Shown here: positions 47,282 to 55,601 of the stretch, piece by piece
Layout: every line of letters starts with the position of its first letter
Numbering within the stretch: position 1 is the stretch's first letter
DNA from: Candidatus Nitrosopelagicus sp.
Lineage (GTDB): Archaea; Thermoproteota; Nitrososphaeria; Nitrososphaerales; Nitrosopumilaceae
DNA: 57,574 nucleotides
Direction of reading: 5' to 3'
Assembly (NCBI GenBank): GCA_028345095.1
Contig: JAOMCQ010000005.1
Span: 1 to 57,574 of the forward strand
Program-made: the position numbers and the translations under genes
The notes under the pieces: generated by a model
Database searches by the model: none
Told to the model about the DNA's origin: nothing
The model's input: only the letters and a program-made list of their open reading frames with translations

Positions 47282-47749
47282 TTATACTTTGATTTTCTTT
47301 AGTGAATCAAGAATTTCTTGCCCATGGGATGCAACATTAATTTCCCGCATTACATCGTGGATTATTCCATTTTTATCAATGATAAAGGTACTGCGCTTAG
47401 CAAGACCGGCAATATTTGTTCCAGCATATTTCTTACAAGCAATTTTTTTAGGATCACTAAGATGTAGATATGGGACGTGATATTCTTTTACAAATTCAGC
47501 CTGAGAATTAACAGAATCTACAGATATAGCAAATACAACAGTATCAGTTGATATAATTTCATCATAAACTGAAATTACACTTTTTGCCATCTCAAAAACT
47601 TTCTTTGATGGGCATGCAAATAGATGGTTTTTTGGATAAAAACATAGAACTACATTTTTAGAATTTTTATATGAACTTAAAGTGATAGAGGATCCATCAT
47701 TTCCAAGTAATTCAAAATCCTCAGCAATATCACATTTCTTAAGAGTCAT
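47282..47749 (-). CDS. divergent Bcp-type peroxiredoxin
   Basis: A 155-residue thioredoxin-fold protein. The peroxidatic Cys is C46 in FYPKNHLFACPSKK. In classical Bcp the motif is PxxxTxxC; here the Thr position is Leu43. A conserved Arg lies in KRSTFIIDKNG. The intact canonical motif is present in the second peroxiredoxin at 55124-55582. Reduced peroxidase activity or another thiol role is possible. ATG start at 47749. Confidence 0.82.
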   Translation of the reverse strand: MTLKKCDIAEDFELLGNDGSSITLSSYKNSKNVVLCFYPKNHLFACPSKKVFEMAKSVISVYDEIISTDTVVFAISVDSVNSQAEFVKEYHVPYLHLSDPKKIACKKYAGTNIAGLAKRSTFIIDKNGIIHDVMREINVASHGQEILDSLKKIKV

Positions 47750-47796
47750 GAATTTAATTACAATGGGTTATTTATGAAGTATATACTTTGACTACA

Positions 47797-48345
47797 ATGG
47801 ACATTTCATTTCTTGATTCAGACGCATTTCTCATTGGATATTATGTATTAACAGTAGGAGCCAGCCTTCTTTTGATTAAAGACACAAAAAAACGAATTAG
47901 AGATTTAAGAACAGGAATTGGCTCAATGAAATATGCGCCAATAGCATTTGGTATTTTATCAGTATACGTTTTGTTTGTATTTGAATATGTTGATCAGATA
48001 CCCATACTAAATTGGAGTTGGCTTGGTTATAACATTGCATTTGGGCCATTTGCAGATCAAGGAATACTTGGAATAATTCCATTCATGCCATTATTACTTT
48101 ACATGTTTTTGCACATAAATTATTTTGAAGAATTTTACTTCAGAAAATCAAAAAAAATGGTCTTAGTATGGGCACTAATCCATATTGGAATGGGCATAAA
48201 AATACACATGGCATTAGTGTTAATACCAATTGGATTTGTATTCAAGTACATTTATGATAAAAAGGGCATAAAACATTCCTATGCGATGCATTTTGCTACA
48301 AACATTTTGGTTGTAATGATGTTATTTCTTTCGTTTATACTTTGA
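47797..48345 (+). CDS. CPBP/CAAX-like intramembrane protease
   Basis: About 182 residues with five to six membrane segments. The CPBP signature is present: EEFYFR (EExxxR, about 111-116), an H in WALIHIG (about 129) and H-x-x-x-N in HFATN (about 165-169). Family members are membrane-embedded metalloproteases with catalytic Glu and His residues. The short length and single copy of motifs make the enzymatic assignment reasonable but not sure. ATG 47797 is chosen over a TTG at 47788. Its 3' end overlaps the next gene by 24 nt. Confidence 0.75.
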   Translation: MDISFLDSDAFLIGYYVLTVGASLLLIKDTKKRIRDLRTGIGSMKYAPIAFGILSVYVLFVFEYVDQIPILNWSWLGYNIAFGPFADQGILGIIPFMPLLLYMFLHINYFEEFYFRKSKKMVLVWALIHIGMGIKIHMALVLIPIGFVFKYIYDKKGIKHSYAMHFATNILVVMMLFLSFIL

Positions 48346-48579
48346 GTCTTTTCTTGGATCAACTTTCTTCACTTGTGTCAAGTAAAGATATGTCATAAAA
48401 GCACCTAAGACTAAATTTACTACGCCCAAAACAACTATCATAAAATAATTCATTGAAGCCTTGAATGTTCCCATCCATAATCCAAAAGCAATACCCCATA
48501 TTCCTACCATTGTAAAGACAGCTATGAGAATTTTTAATTTCTTAGGATTAACGTATTTTAATTTCAATGATAAAACCAT
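48322..48579 (-). CDS. small two-helix membrane protein
   Basis: An 85-residue protein with membrane helices at about 17-34 and 40-65 and a basic tail (PRKDSKYKRKK). Its end overlaps the convergent CPBP-like gene by 24 nt. No family recognised. Confidence 0.62.
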   Translation of the reverse strand: MVLSLKLKYVNPKKLKILIAVFTMVGIWGIAFGLWMGTFKASMNYFMIVVLGVVNLVLGAFMTYLYLTQVKKVDPRKDSKYKRKK

Positions 48580-48646
48580 AGTTTAGAAGTTATTAAATTA
48601 TGGGTATCTTAACATTTTAAACCAGCCATTTTATGAAAAATGTAGT

Positions 48647-48720
48647 GCCAGTGTAGCTCAGCCTGGTTAGAGCAATTGATTTGTAATCAATAGGTCGAGA
48701 GTTCAAATCTCTCTACTGGC
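48647..48720 (+). tRNA. tRNA-Thr (TGT)
   Basis: 74-nt cloverleaf with acceptor GCCAGTG/TACTGGC, D-arm GCTC..GAGC, anticodon stem ATTGA/TCAAT, loop TTTGTAA with anticodon TGT, and T-arm GAGAG-TTCAAAT-CTCTC. No intron and no encoded CCA. Confidence 0.97.
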
Positions 48721-48791
48721 TTCCTTTTTTAAAATTGACTCTCAGGTAATTGTTAAAAATAATTTAAATTCATCAAATATCAAAAATTATT

Positions 48792-49319
48792 ATGAGTAGA
48801 AAATCTAAAGAAGAAGAACTATCAGAATATGAAAAAGATTATCTAAAAAGATTAACTACCAAAGGAAAAATAAGATCAATACAAAAAGAGGAATCCACCA
48901 TTAGTGAAGAAGAGAGAACTCGAAAAGTAGAAGAAGCGGAGAAAATTCAGATAGAATCTGCACAACAAATTCAAGAAGCTTCTGCGGCAAAAATTCAATC
49001 AGAAATAGATATAAAAAATAAACAAGAGTTTTTGAATAAAGAAATCTTATTATTAATTGATGAATTAAAAGTTCTAAAAACAGAATTAGAGAAAGAACCT
49101 GTAAAGAGGAAGGTTTCTAAAAAGAAAGTAACTCCTAAGAGACGAAAAACTGTAAAGAGGAAGGTTTCTAAAAAGAAAGTAACTCCTAAGAGACGAAAAA
49201 CTGTAAAGAGGAAGGTTTCTAAAAAGAAAGTAACTCCTAAGAGACGAAAAACTGTAAAGAGGAAGGTTTCTAAAAAGAAAGTAACTCCTAAGAGACGAAA
49301 AACTGTAAAGAGGAAGTAG
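48792..49319 (+). CDS. H1-like protein with coiled coil and Lys-rich repeat tail
   Basis: A 175-residue protein. N-terminal module SKEEELSEYEKDYLKRL (about 4-20) followed by a Glu/Lys/Gln coiled coil (about 30-100) and four Lys/Arg-rich 17-residue repeats (KRKVSKKKVTPKRRKTV) at the C-terminus, like histone H1 tails. The 17-residue repeat is encoded by a 51-bp DNA repeat. It is probably DNA- or RNA-binding. The N-terminal module recurs at the C-terminus of the protein at 55602-56465. ATG start 71 nt after tRNA-Thr. Confidence 0.82.
   Translation: MSRKSKEEELSEYEKDYLKRLTTKGKIRSIQKEESTISEEERTRKVEEAEKIQIESAQQIQEASAAKIQSEIDIKNKQEFLNKEILLLIDELKVLKTELEKEPVKRKVSKKKVTPKRRKTVKRKVSKKKVTPKRRKTVKRKVSKKKVTPKRRKTVKRKVSKKKVTPKRRKTVKRK
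49101..49317 (+). repeat. 51-bp coding tandem repeat, four units
   Basis: Four complete copies and a partial fifth of a 51-bp unit beginning GTAAAGAGGAAGG, encoding the basic tail KRKVSKKKVTPKRRKTV. Copies look identical, implying recent expansion or homogenisation. Confidence 0.95.
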
Positions 49320-49363
49320 AATATTACTTAAAGCATTTTATGTTACATTAATTTGCATAGAGC

Positions 49364-50944
49364 ATGCAGAAATTAAGTGAGAATTTTTTAGATGCATGTA
49401 AAGAAATTTGTGAACGATTATCTGGAATTGATAATCTAGAAAAAAATCAATTGAAACATGAAATAAAGGAAATATGTGCAAAATATTCATTAGAAAGACT
49501 ACCAAGAAATTCAGAAATACTATCAGTCGCAACAGAAGAACAATTCTTAAAGCTTCAGAAAGTTTTGCTAAAAAAACCAGTAAAATCAGCTTCAGGAGTG
49601 ACAGTAATTGCGATAATGCCAAAACCTTTTGCATGTCCACATGGAAGATGTACATTTTGCCCTGGAGGAACAGAGATCAATACTCCAAACAGCTACACAG
49701 GAAAAGAACCTGTAACACTTAGTGCAATAGAAGATGATTATGAACCTGGAACTCAGATAAAAAGAAGAATTGAACAATTAATTGCATTTGGTCATGATCC
49801 TACAAAATTAGAGCTAGTTATCGTAGGAGGGACGTTCCTGTTTATGCCAGATGAATATCAACGAAATTTCATAAAATCATGTTATGATGCAATTAATGGA
49901 TTTGAATCAAGTAGTTTAGAGGATGCAAAAAGAAATAATGAAAAAGCAAAAATGCGAAATGTCGGTTTCACAATAGAAACAAAACCAGATTATTGTCAAC
50001 AGAAACATGTGGATATGATGCTAGATTATGGAACAACCAGAGTAGAAATTGGTGTTCAAAGTCTAACTGAAAGAGTTTACAATATTGTGAATAGAGGACA
50101 TAATTTACAACAAGTAATAAGTTCATTTCAAATTGCAAAAGATGCAGGATACAAAGTTGTTGCACACATGATGCCAGGACTTCCAACCATGAGTCCAAAA
50201 GAAGACATTGCTGATTTTAAAAAATTATTTGAGATGGAAGAGTTCAAACCAGATATGCTAAAAATTTATCCGGCTTTAGTGTTAAAAGACACTCCACTAT
50301 ATGATGATTATAAATTAGGAAATTACAAACCGTATTCAACAGAAGATATGATTAATGTTTTAACTGAATCTAAAAAAATGGTTCCAAAATGGGTTAGAAT
50401 CATGAGAGTTCAACGAGAAATAACAACAGATGAAATTATTGATGGTCCAAAGATGGGAAATTTAAGACAAAAAGTTCATCAGGAATTAGAAAAACAAGGA
50501 ACATCATGCAAATGTATTAGATGTAGGGAGGCAGGTTTGAATAATAAAAAAGAATTTTCAGAATTAAAATTAGAAAGAATAGATTATGATGCATGTGGTG
50601 GAAAAGAGATATTTTTGTCATTTAATGATGAAAGTGACTTAACATATGGATTTTTGAGACTACGAAAACCTAGTCAAAATGTACATAGACCGGAAATTAC
50701 TGATAAAACATCAATTGTGAGAGAACTACACGTATTTGGAAAAGCAATTGGTATTGGTGAGCAGGGAGAATTTAGCTTTCAACACCAAGGAATTGGAAAA
50801 AAATTAATGATGAAAGCAGAAGAAATTGCTGCAACAGATCTGTCGTCAAACAAATTATGTGTAATCAGTGCAGTAGGTACAAGAGAATATTATAGAAAAT
50901 TAAATTATAAAAATAATGGACCATATATGGCAAAGGAGTTGTGA
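49364..50944 (+). CDS. elp3: Elp3, tRNA uridine-modifying radical SAM/acetyltransferase
   Basis: A 526-residue protein. Radical SAM cluster cysteines are C91, C96 and C99 in CPHGRCTFCPGG. A TIM-barrel continues to about residue 360 (VGFTIETKPDYC, TRVEIGVQSL). A GNAT acetyltransferase domain closes the protein, with the acetyl-CoA motif QHQGIGKKL near residue 470. Elp3 adds a carboxymethyl group at tRNA wobble uridine. The next gene lysK follows after 6 nt, so a translation-related operon is likely. Confidence 0.95.
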   Translation: MQKLSENFLDACKEICERLSGIDNLEKNQLKHEIKEICAKYSLERLPRNSEILSVATEEQFLKLQKVLLKKPVKSASGVTVIAIMPKPFACPHGRCTFCPGGTEINTPNSYTGKEPVTLSAIEDDYEPGTQIKRRIEQLIAFGHDPTKLELVIVGGTFLFMPDEYQRNFIKSCYDAINGFESSSLEDAKRNNEKAKMRNVGFTIETKPDYCQQKHVDMMLDYGTTRVEIGVQSLTERVYNIVNRGHNLQQVISSFQIAKDAGYKVVAHMMPGLPTMSPKEDIADFKKLFEMEEFKPDMLKIYPALVLKDTPLYDDYKLGNYKPYSTEDMINVLTESKKMVPKWVRIMRVQREITTDEIIDGPKMGNLRQKVHQELEKQGTSCKCIRCREAGLNNKKEFSELKLERIDYDACGGKEIFLSFNDESDLTYGFLRLRKPSQNVHRPEITDKTSIVRELHVFGKAIGIGEQGEFSFQHQGIGKKLMMKAEEIAATDLSSNKLCVISAVGTREYYRKLNYKNNGPYMAKEL

Positions 50945-50950
50945 TGAAAT

Positions 50951-52540
50951 ATGTCTGAACAAAATGTTATAGGAAAAGGTACATGGATTGACAAACTAGC
51001 ATCTGAATTAATTGAAAGAGAAGAACAGTTGGGAAGAGATACAAGTTTAATCAGAGTTGAAAGCGGATTAGGTGCATCAGGTATTCCTCACATCGGTAGT
51101 TTAGGAGATGCGGTTAGAGCATACGGAGTAAAACTTGCATTAGAAAATATTGGATACAAATCAGAATTAATTGCATATTCAGATGATCTTGATGGATTAA
51201 GAAAAATTCCAGCAGGATTTCCAAATTCACTTGAAGAACATATTGGAAAACCAGTATCGCTAATACCAGATCATACAGGAGAACATGAATCATATGGAAT
51301 GAATATGAGTAGTAGACTTTTGAATGGATTAGACAAATTAGGAATAGAATACACCTTCAAAAGAGCAAGAGACACCTACAAAGAGGGCTTACTGCAAGAA
51401 CAAATTCACACAATTTTAACACAGAGTGAAAGAATTGGGGCCAAAATTGAAGATTTGGTTGGACAAGAAAAATATCAAAAATTCTTACCATATTTTCCAG
51501 TATGTGCACAATGTAACAGATTGTATGTTGCAGAAGCAACAGAGTATCTATCTGATGAAAGAAAGGTTCGTTACAAATGTCACGATGCAGAAATTGGTGG
51601 AAAAATTATCAAAGGTTGTGGACATGAAGGTGAAGCAGACATTAAAAAAGATCTTGGTAAATTAGCATGGAAAGTAGAATTTGCTGCAAGATGGAGTGCG
51701 TTTGATATTAGATTCGAAGCATATGGAAAAGATATCATGGATTCAGTCAAAGTTAATGATTGGGTTGCAGATGATGTTTTGAATTTCCCACATCCACATC
51801 ACATAAAATATGAAATGTTTTTGGACAAAGGTGGAAAGAAAATATCAAAATCACTTGGTAATGTGGTAACATCTCAAACATGGTTGAAATTTGGAACACC
51901 AGAATCAATACTATTGTTACTATACAAGAGAATTACAGGTGCAAGAGAGTTGGGATTTGAAGACATACCATCACTTATGGACGAATATAATGAATTAGAG
52001 AAAATATTTTTTGGAAAAATTAAGATTGATAATGAAGCAAAATTGGTCAAATCAAAAGGATTGTACGAGTATGTGAATCTGTTAACGCCTCCAAAGCAGA
52101 TGCCACCCCAAGTAAGTTATAGACTTCTTTTAGAATTATGTAAGATTTTCAAAGAAGATAGAGTTTCCAGAATAAATAAAAAATTAATCGATTATCATGC
52201 AATCAAAGAAACATCATCTGAAATTGACAAATTAATTGAAATGGCAGGAAACTTTGCAGATGAATTCGATATATCTGACGAAATTAATATTGATATAGAC
52301 TCAAAAATTAAAGGCGCACTAAGTAAACTGGTTATTCTTTTAGAAAAAGATGAAGAGATTGAAGATTTACAAAATGAGATATATCAAATTGCAAAAAACG
52401 ACGACATAGAACCAAAAGAGTTCTTTAAAGTACTGTACCAAATTATTTTATCAACTACTAGAGGACCTAAGATTGGGCCATTCATTTTAGATATTGGAAA
52501 AAAGAACGTAGCAGAAAAAATTGGTAAATACGTGAAATAA
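50951..52540 (+). CDS. lysK: lysyl-tRNA synthetase, class I
   Basis: A 529-residue class I synthetase, the archaeal-type enzyme. HIGH-type motif GIPHIGSLGDAVRAYG lies near residues 44-59, KMSKS-type KISKSLGN near 300, and cysteines with CxxC and CGH in the 180-230 region suggest a zinc site (PVCAQCNRLY). It charges tRNA-Lys and replaces the class II enzyme. It abuts the next gene: stop TAA is immediately followed by ATG. Confidence 0.96.
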   Translation: MSEQNVIGKGTWIDKLASELIEREEQLGRDTSLIRVESGLGASGIPHIGSLGDAVRAYGVKLALENIGYKSELIAYSDDLDGLRKIPAGFPNSLEEHIGKPVSLIPDHTGEHESYGMNMSSRLLNGLDKLGIEYTFKRARDTYKEGLLQEQIHTILTQSERIGAKIEDLVGQEKYQKFLPYFPVCAQCNRLYVAEATEYLSDERKVRYKCHDAEIGGKIIKGCGHEGEADIKKDLGKLAWKVEFAARWSAFDIRFEAYGKDIMDSVKVNDWVADDVLNFPHPHHIKYEMFLDKGGKKISKSLGNVVTSQTWLKFGTPESILLLLYKRITGARELGFEDIPSLMDEYNELEKIFFGKIKIDNEAKLVKSKGLYEYVNLLTPPKQMPPQVSYRLLLELCKIFKEDRVSRINKKLIDYHAIKETSSEIDKLIEMAGNFADEFDISDEINIDIDSKIKGALSKLVILLEKDEEIEDLQNEIYQIAKNDDIEPKEFFKVLYQIILSTTRGPKIGPFILDIGKKNVAEKIGKYVK

Positions 52541-52738
52541 ATGGCTCATAATGAACACAATAGACAGAAAAAAGGTGGGGGATTTTTTCTAATAATTTTT
52601 GGAGCATTGTTATTGTTTTTAGCACCAAATTTACACACAGATACCCCAGAATTAGGAATTGCGTCATTAGTTTTTGGAATTATAGTTGGAGGAGCAGGAT
52701 TTTATGTGAGATTTATTAGAAAGGCAAAACGGATCTAA
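52541..52738 (+). CDS. small two-helix membrane protein
   Basis: A 65-residue protein starting right after the lysK stop. Membrane helices are at about 16-32 and 40-58; the rest is basic (NRQKKGGG start, RKAKRI end). Translational coupling with lysK is likely, but its role is unknown. Confidence 0.7.
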   Translation: MAHNEHNRQKKGGGFFLIIFGALLLFLAPNLHTDTPELGIASLVFGIIVGGAGFYVRFIRKAKRI

Positions 52739-52747
52739 GAGTTAGAA

Positions 52748-53431
52748 ATGGGATTATTTAAAAAAACAAAGAAAGATGATGCTAATGTTTATCATGAAAC
52801 AAACGAAAATCTACAAAAAATTAAAGATGAAACAGAAAGTGAGATTGAAAAATTAGAAAGTGAGATTCAAGAGAAAAATGAAAGATTGAGTACAATACTT
52901 GAGAAAATTGAATTATCAAAAAAGGAATATAATGAAATTGTAAGCAAAATAATTCAATCAAAAAAAGAATTACGCACACATGGAACTTTACAAGTAAATA
53001 CTAACGAAACAAGAATGAATAATCAAAGTACAGATGATATTTCAAAAGATATTAGCGATTCAAAAATTGAGTTGAAAAATATTCAAGACGATATTGCTAA
53101 AAAAATAGAAATTAATAAAGAATTAGACGAGAAAATTAAGAAAAATCAGACATTTTTTTCAAACTCAGAGAATCAGAAAAAGAAAATTGAAGAAGAATTG
53201 GAACAAAGAAAAAAAGAATTGGAAATTTTGAATAAAAAATTAGGTGGAATGAAAAAAACACATATCAAAAATGAAGGAAGTGACGATTCAAAGAATGTAG
53301 TTGAAGCCGCAAGTCAAATTGTTGCTACAACAAATAAACGATTACAAGATACAATGAAAGAACTGGATATTGTTAGACGATTGTTAGATAAAGAAAGAAA
53401 GGCACATAACGAAACAAAAAAGAAATTATAA
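52748..53431 (+). CDS. coiled-coil protein
   Basis: A 227-residue protein almost entirely of heptad-type coiled coil rich in Lys, Glu and Asn (SEIEKLESEIQEKNERL and similar). No signal peptide or membrane segment. It follows the small membrane protein by 9 nt and probably shares its transcript. Structural or scaffold role is plausible only. End is 3 nt from the convergent FMN-binding gene. Confidence 0.72.
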   Translation: MGLFKKTKKDDANVYHETNENLQKIKDETESEIEKLESEIQEKNERLSTILEKIELSKKEYNEIVSKIIQSKKELRTHGTLQVNTNETRMNNQSTDDISKDISDSKIELKNIQDDIAKKIEINKELDEKIKKNQTFFSNSENQKKKIEEELEQRKKELEILNKKLGGMKKTHIKNEGSDDSKNVVEAASQIVATTNKRLQDTMKELDIVRRLLDKERKAHNETKKKL

Positions 53432-53433
53432 GA

Positions 53434-53874
53434 TTAGTTGTAATATTTTTTCCATTTTTTAATTAAATCATCTTTTTTGATACCTAAATCATATGAGGGA
53501 GATGTCACTTTAGAGAAAGATTTCACATCTACTACAATAATATGAGAAATTTTACTTTTGATACCTTTTTTCTCAAAATAATCAAGGATGTTTTTGAAAT
53601 CATCTCCATCTGAGAGAATTTCAGCTAATCCTTTGAATCTATACCCAAGACGAGAAAAAGAATCTATTACATTAATTTCAATTGAAGGGTTTTTTGTTAG
53701 ATTTTCAATTGTTTGAGGAGACCGAATGTTTGCAAATACCAATCTAGAATCATCAAGAATTGCAATTGTCCCTTTTGGCGAAAGATTTGGAGTACCATCT
53801 AAAGCGACGGTTGCAACATAACCTAATTTTTGAAAATTTACAAGATCTTTTATCTCGTCATCAAATTCAATCAT
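53434..53874 (-). CDS. pyridoxamine 5'-phosphate oxidase-like FMN-binding protein
   Basis: A 146-residue split-barrel flavin-binding protein. Recognised from YVATVALDGTPNLSPKGTIA, VFANIRSPQTIENL and the ending VDVKSFSKVTSP; the Lys/Pro segment SPKGT typically contacts FMN phosphate. Substrate unknown; related enzymes use F420 or FMN. ATG start. Confidence 0.85.
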   Translation of the reverse strand: MIEFDDEIKDLVNFQKLGYVATVALDGTPNLSPKGTIAILDDSRLVFANIRSPQTIENLTKNPSIEINVIDSFSRLGYRFKGLAEILSDGDDFKNILDYFEKKGIKSKISHIIVVDVKSFSKVTSPSYDLGIKKDDLIKKWKKYYN

Positions 53875-53911
53875 AAAATGAGTTTAGATTACAGGTAATT
53901 AAATTCGTAAA

Positions 53912-54010
53912 TTATCTCATCAGGTCGGCTGCAACACCATAAAATAAGAAGAAACCTATTCCACCTGCAAGAATTGCAATCCATGTTGCGATATCTTTAC
54001 GCTTTGGCAT
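53912..54010 (-). CDS. 32-residue single-pass membrane peptide
   Basis: ATG 54010 to TAA 53912. The peptide MPKRKDIATWIAILAGGIGF continues with a hydrophobic run, a single membrane helix, and ends in a short AADLMR. The basic start should stay in the cytoplasm. Very short; the even coding layout and free-standing position support it weakly. Confidence 0.5.
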   Translation of the reverse strand: MPKRKDIATWIAILAGGIGFFLFYGVAADLMR

Positions 54011-54057
54011 AATCTTCAAGAAATATGTCTTAATAATAATGCATTCCAGATAAGAAT

Positions 54058-54204
54058 ATGTCAAAACTTGGAATTATAGGTAGAGGCTTTATGTTCGTAG
54101 TAGTAGGATTTGTTACAATTATCGTAGGCTCATTTTTGTTACGTGGAAATATGCACATGTGGGATAAAGTAAAGAAAGATGAATCAAAAGAAAATAAAGA
54201 ATAA
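54058..54204 (+). CDS. 48-residue single-pass membrane protein
   Basis: ATG 54058 to TAA 54202. The protein begins MSKLGIIGRGFMFVVVG, has one membrane helix (about residues 7-28) and a charged tail rich in Lys and Glu. Its stop lies one nucleotide before the 3' end of the convergent tRNA-Arg gene. Function unknown. Confidence 0.55.
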   Translation: MSKLGIIGRGFMFVVVGFVTIIVGSFLLRGNMHMWDKVKKDESKENKE

Positions 54205-54205
54205 C

Positions 54206-54279
54206 GGATCCGAAGGGATTCGAACCCCCGACCTAATGCTCCGCAAGCACTCGCTCTATCCATGCTGAGCTACGAACCC
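54206..54279 (-). tRNA. tRNA-Arg (GCG)
   Basis: 74-nt cloverleaf on the minus strand: acceptor GGGTTCG with CGGATCC (includes two G-U pairs), D-arm GCTC..GAGC, anticodon stem AGTGC/GCATT, loop TTGCGGA giving anticodon GCG, T-loop TTCGAAT. No intron, no encoded CCA. Confidence 0.96.
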
Positions 54280-54322
54280 AATAACTTACTTTGAAAAATT
54301 GTTAAAAACGTTTGGAAAATAA

Positions 54323-55036
54323 TTATGCTTCTTTTTCTGCTGGCTTAACATACAGATAATTCATTATTACACCTGCAATGATACCACCAATGATTGGTCC
54401 AACCCAGTATAACCATTGAACTTCCCATAAACCAGCATCTCCAGATACCAATGTAGGTGAAAATGATCTTGCAGGATTCATTGAAGCGCCAGTTAATGGA
54501 ACACCAACTAAGTGTAGTAAGAATACCATTCCACCTATTGCACCACCATAGATCTGTTTTGGTGCTTTTTTGTGAACTGCTGTCATAAAGATTACAACTA
54601 CTAAGAAGAATGTGAGAATAATTTCAACTGCCAATCCTGACATCATACTGTTTCCAAGTAGTTCACTTGGACCACCATGTGCCCCCCAGAATACTTTTTT
54701 TCCGATTTCAGGAAATAGTGCTTGTAAGGATAAGGTTGCAATAACTGCACCCATTATTTGAAATAGAATGTAACCAATTCCATTTTTAACATCAATTTTC
54801 TTTGTAATCATCATAGGGATAGTAACTGCAGGATTGATATGCGCTCCAGAAATATGTCCAAATGCATAAACCATTAAAACAATTATTCCACCGTGTCCAA
54901 GAGATATGAAAATTATCGCTTCAGTTGATAATCCATCACCATACCATGCAGCAGACAGAATTACAGATAACGGTCCAAAGAATACGAGACCAAATGTTGC
55001 AATTGCCTCAGCAAGCCATGCTCGTGGATTAACCAT
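54323..55036 (-). CDS. aquaporin (MIP family)
   Basis: A 237-residue channel with six membrane segments and the two NPA half-helix motifs: GAHINPAVTIP near 66-76 and GASMNPARSF near 182-191. It conducts water and possibly glycerol or other small neutral molecules such as ammonia, which would be relevant in an ammonia oxidiser but is not shown here. ATG start; divergent from the peroxiredoxin gene by 87 nt. Confidence 0.9.
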   Translation of the reverse strand: MVNPRAWLAEAIATFGLVFFGPLSVILSAAWYGDGLSTEAIIFISLGHGGIIVLMVYAFGHISGAHINPAVTIPMMITKKIDVKNGIGYILFQIMGAVIATLSLQALFPEIGKKVFWGAHGGPSELLGNSMMSGLAVEIILTFFLVVVIFMTAVHKKAPKQIYGGAIGGMVFLLHLVGVPLTGASMNPARSFSPTLVSGDAGLWEVQWLYWVGPIIGGIIAGVIMNYLYVKPAEKEA

Positions 55037-55123
55037 ATTCGATGTCGAATTTCATATCCATATAAAACATGCTAGTCAATTTTTGCTCAAAGAATATTTA
55101 TCTGGAAAAATATACTTCAAAAT

Positions 55124-55582
55124 ATGATCGAGGAAGGAAAAGCAGTTCCAAAATTTCAATTAGAAGATGCAGATGGTAACTTGATAAAATCATCACAGTT
55201 CAAAGGAAGTAAATTTGTAGTCTATTTTTATCCAAGAGATTTTACACCAGGTTGTACAACAGAAGCAGACGAATTTTCTAAAGATTATAAAAAATTTAAA
55301 AAAGCAGGAATAGAAATAGTTGGAATTAGTAAAGATGACGTTACATCTCACAGAAAGTTTTGTGATAAAATGAATATACCTTACATCTTACTTGCAGATG
55401 TTGAAACAAAAGTTTCAAAGCAGTTTGGAGTATGGGGATTAAAAAAATTCATGGGAAGAGAATTCATGGGAATTAATCGTAGTACATTTTTGATAAATGA
55501 GAAAGGAAAAATCTTCAAAGTGTTCCCTAAAGTGAAACCAAAAGGACATTCAAAGGAAGTTTTAGAGGCATTTCAAAAATAA
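55124..55582 (+). CDS. Bcp-type peroxiredoxin
   Basis: A 152-residue thiol peroxidase. Canonical motif PRDFTPGCTTEADEF contains P37, T41 and C44 (PxxxTxxC). The rest (VVGISKDDVTSHRKFCDK, VWGLKKFMGREF) matches Bcp/PrxQ. It reduces peroxides with thioredoxin-type electron donors. The conserved second Cys is seen in KFCDK. This is the canonical counterpart of the divergent gene at 47282-47749. Confidence 0.93.
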   Translation: MIEEGKAVPKFQLEDADGNLIKSSQFKGSKFVVYFYPRDFTPGCTTEADEFSKDYKKFKKAGIEIVGISKDDVTSHRKFCDKMNIPYILLADVETKVSKQFGVWGLKKFMGREFMGINRSTFLINEKGKIFKVFPKVKPKGHSKEVLEAFQK

Positions 55583-55601
55583 AAGAAGAGAAGTTGGAGT
55601 T

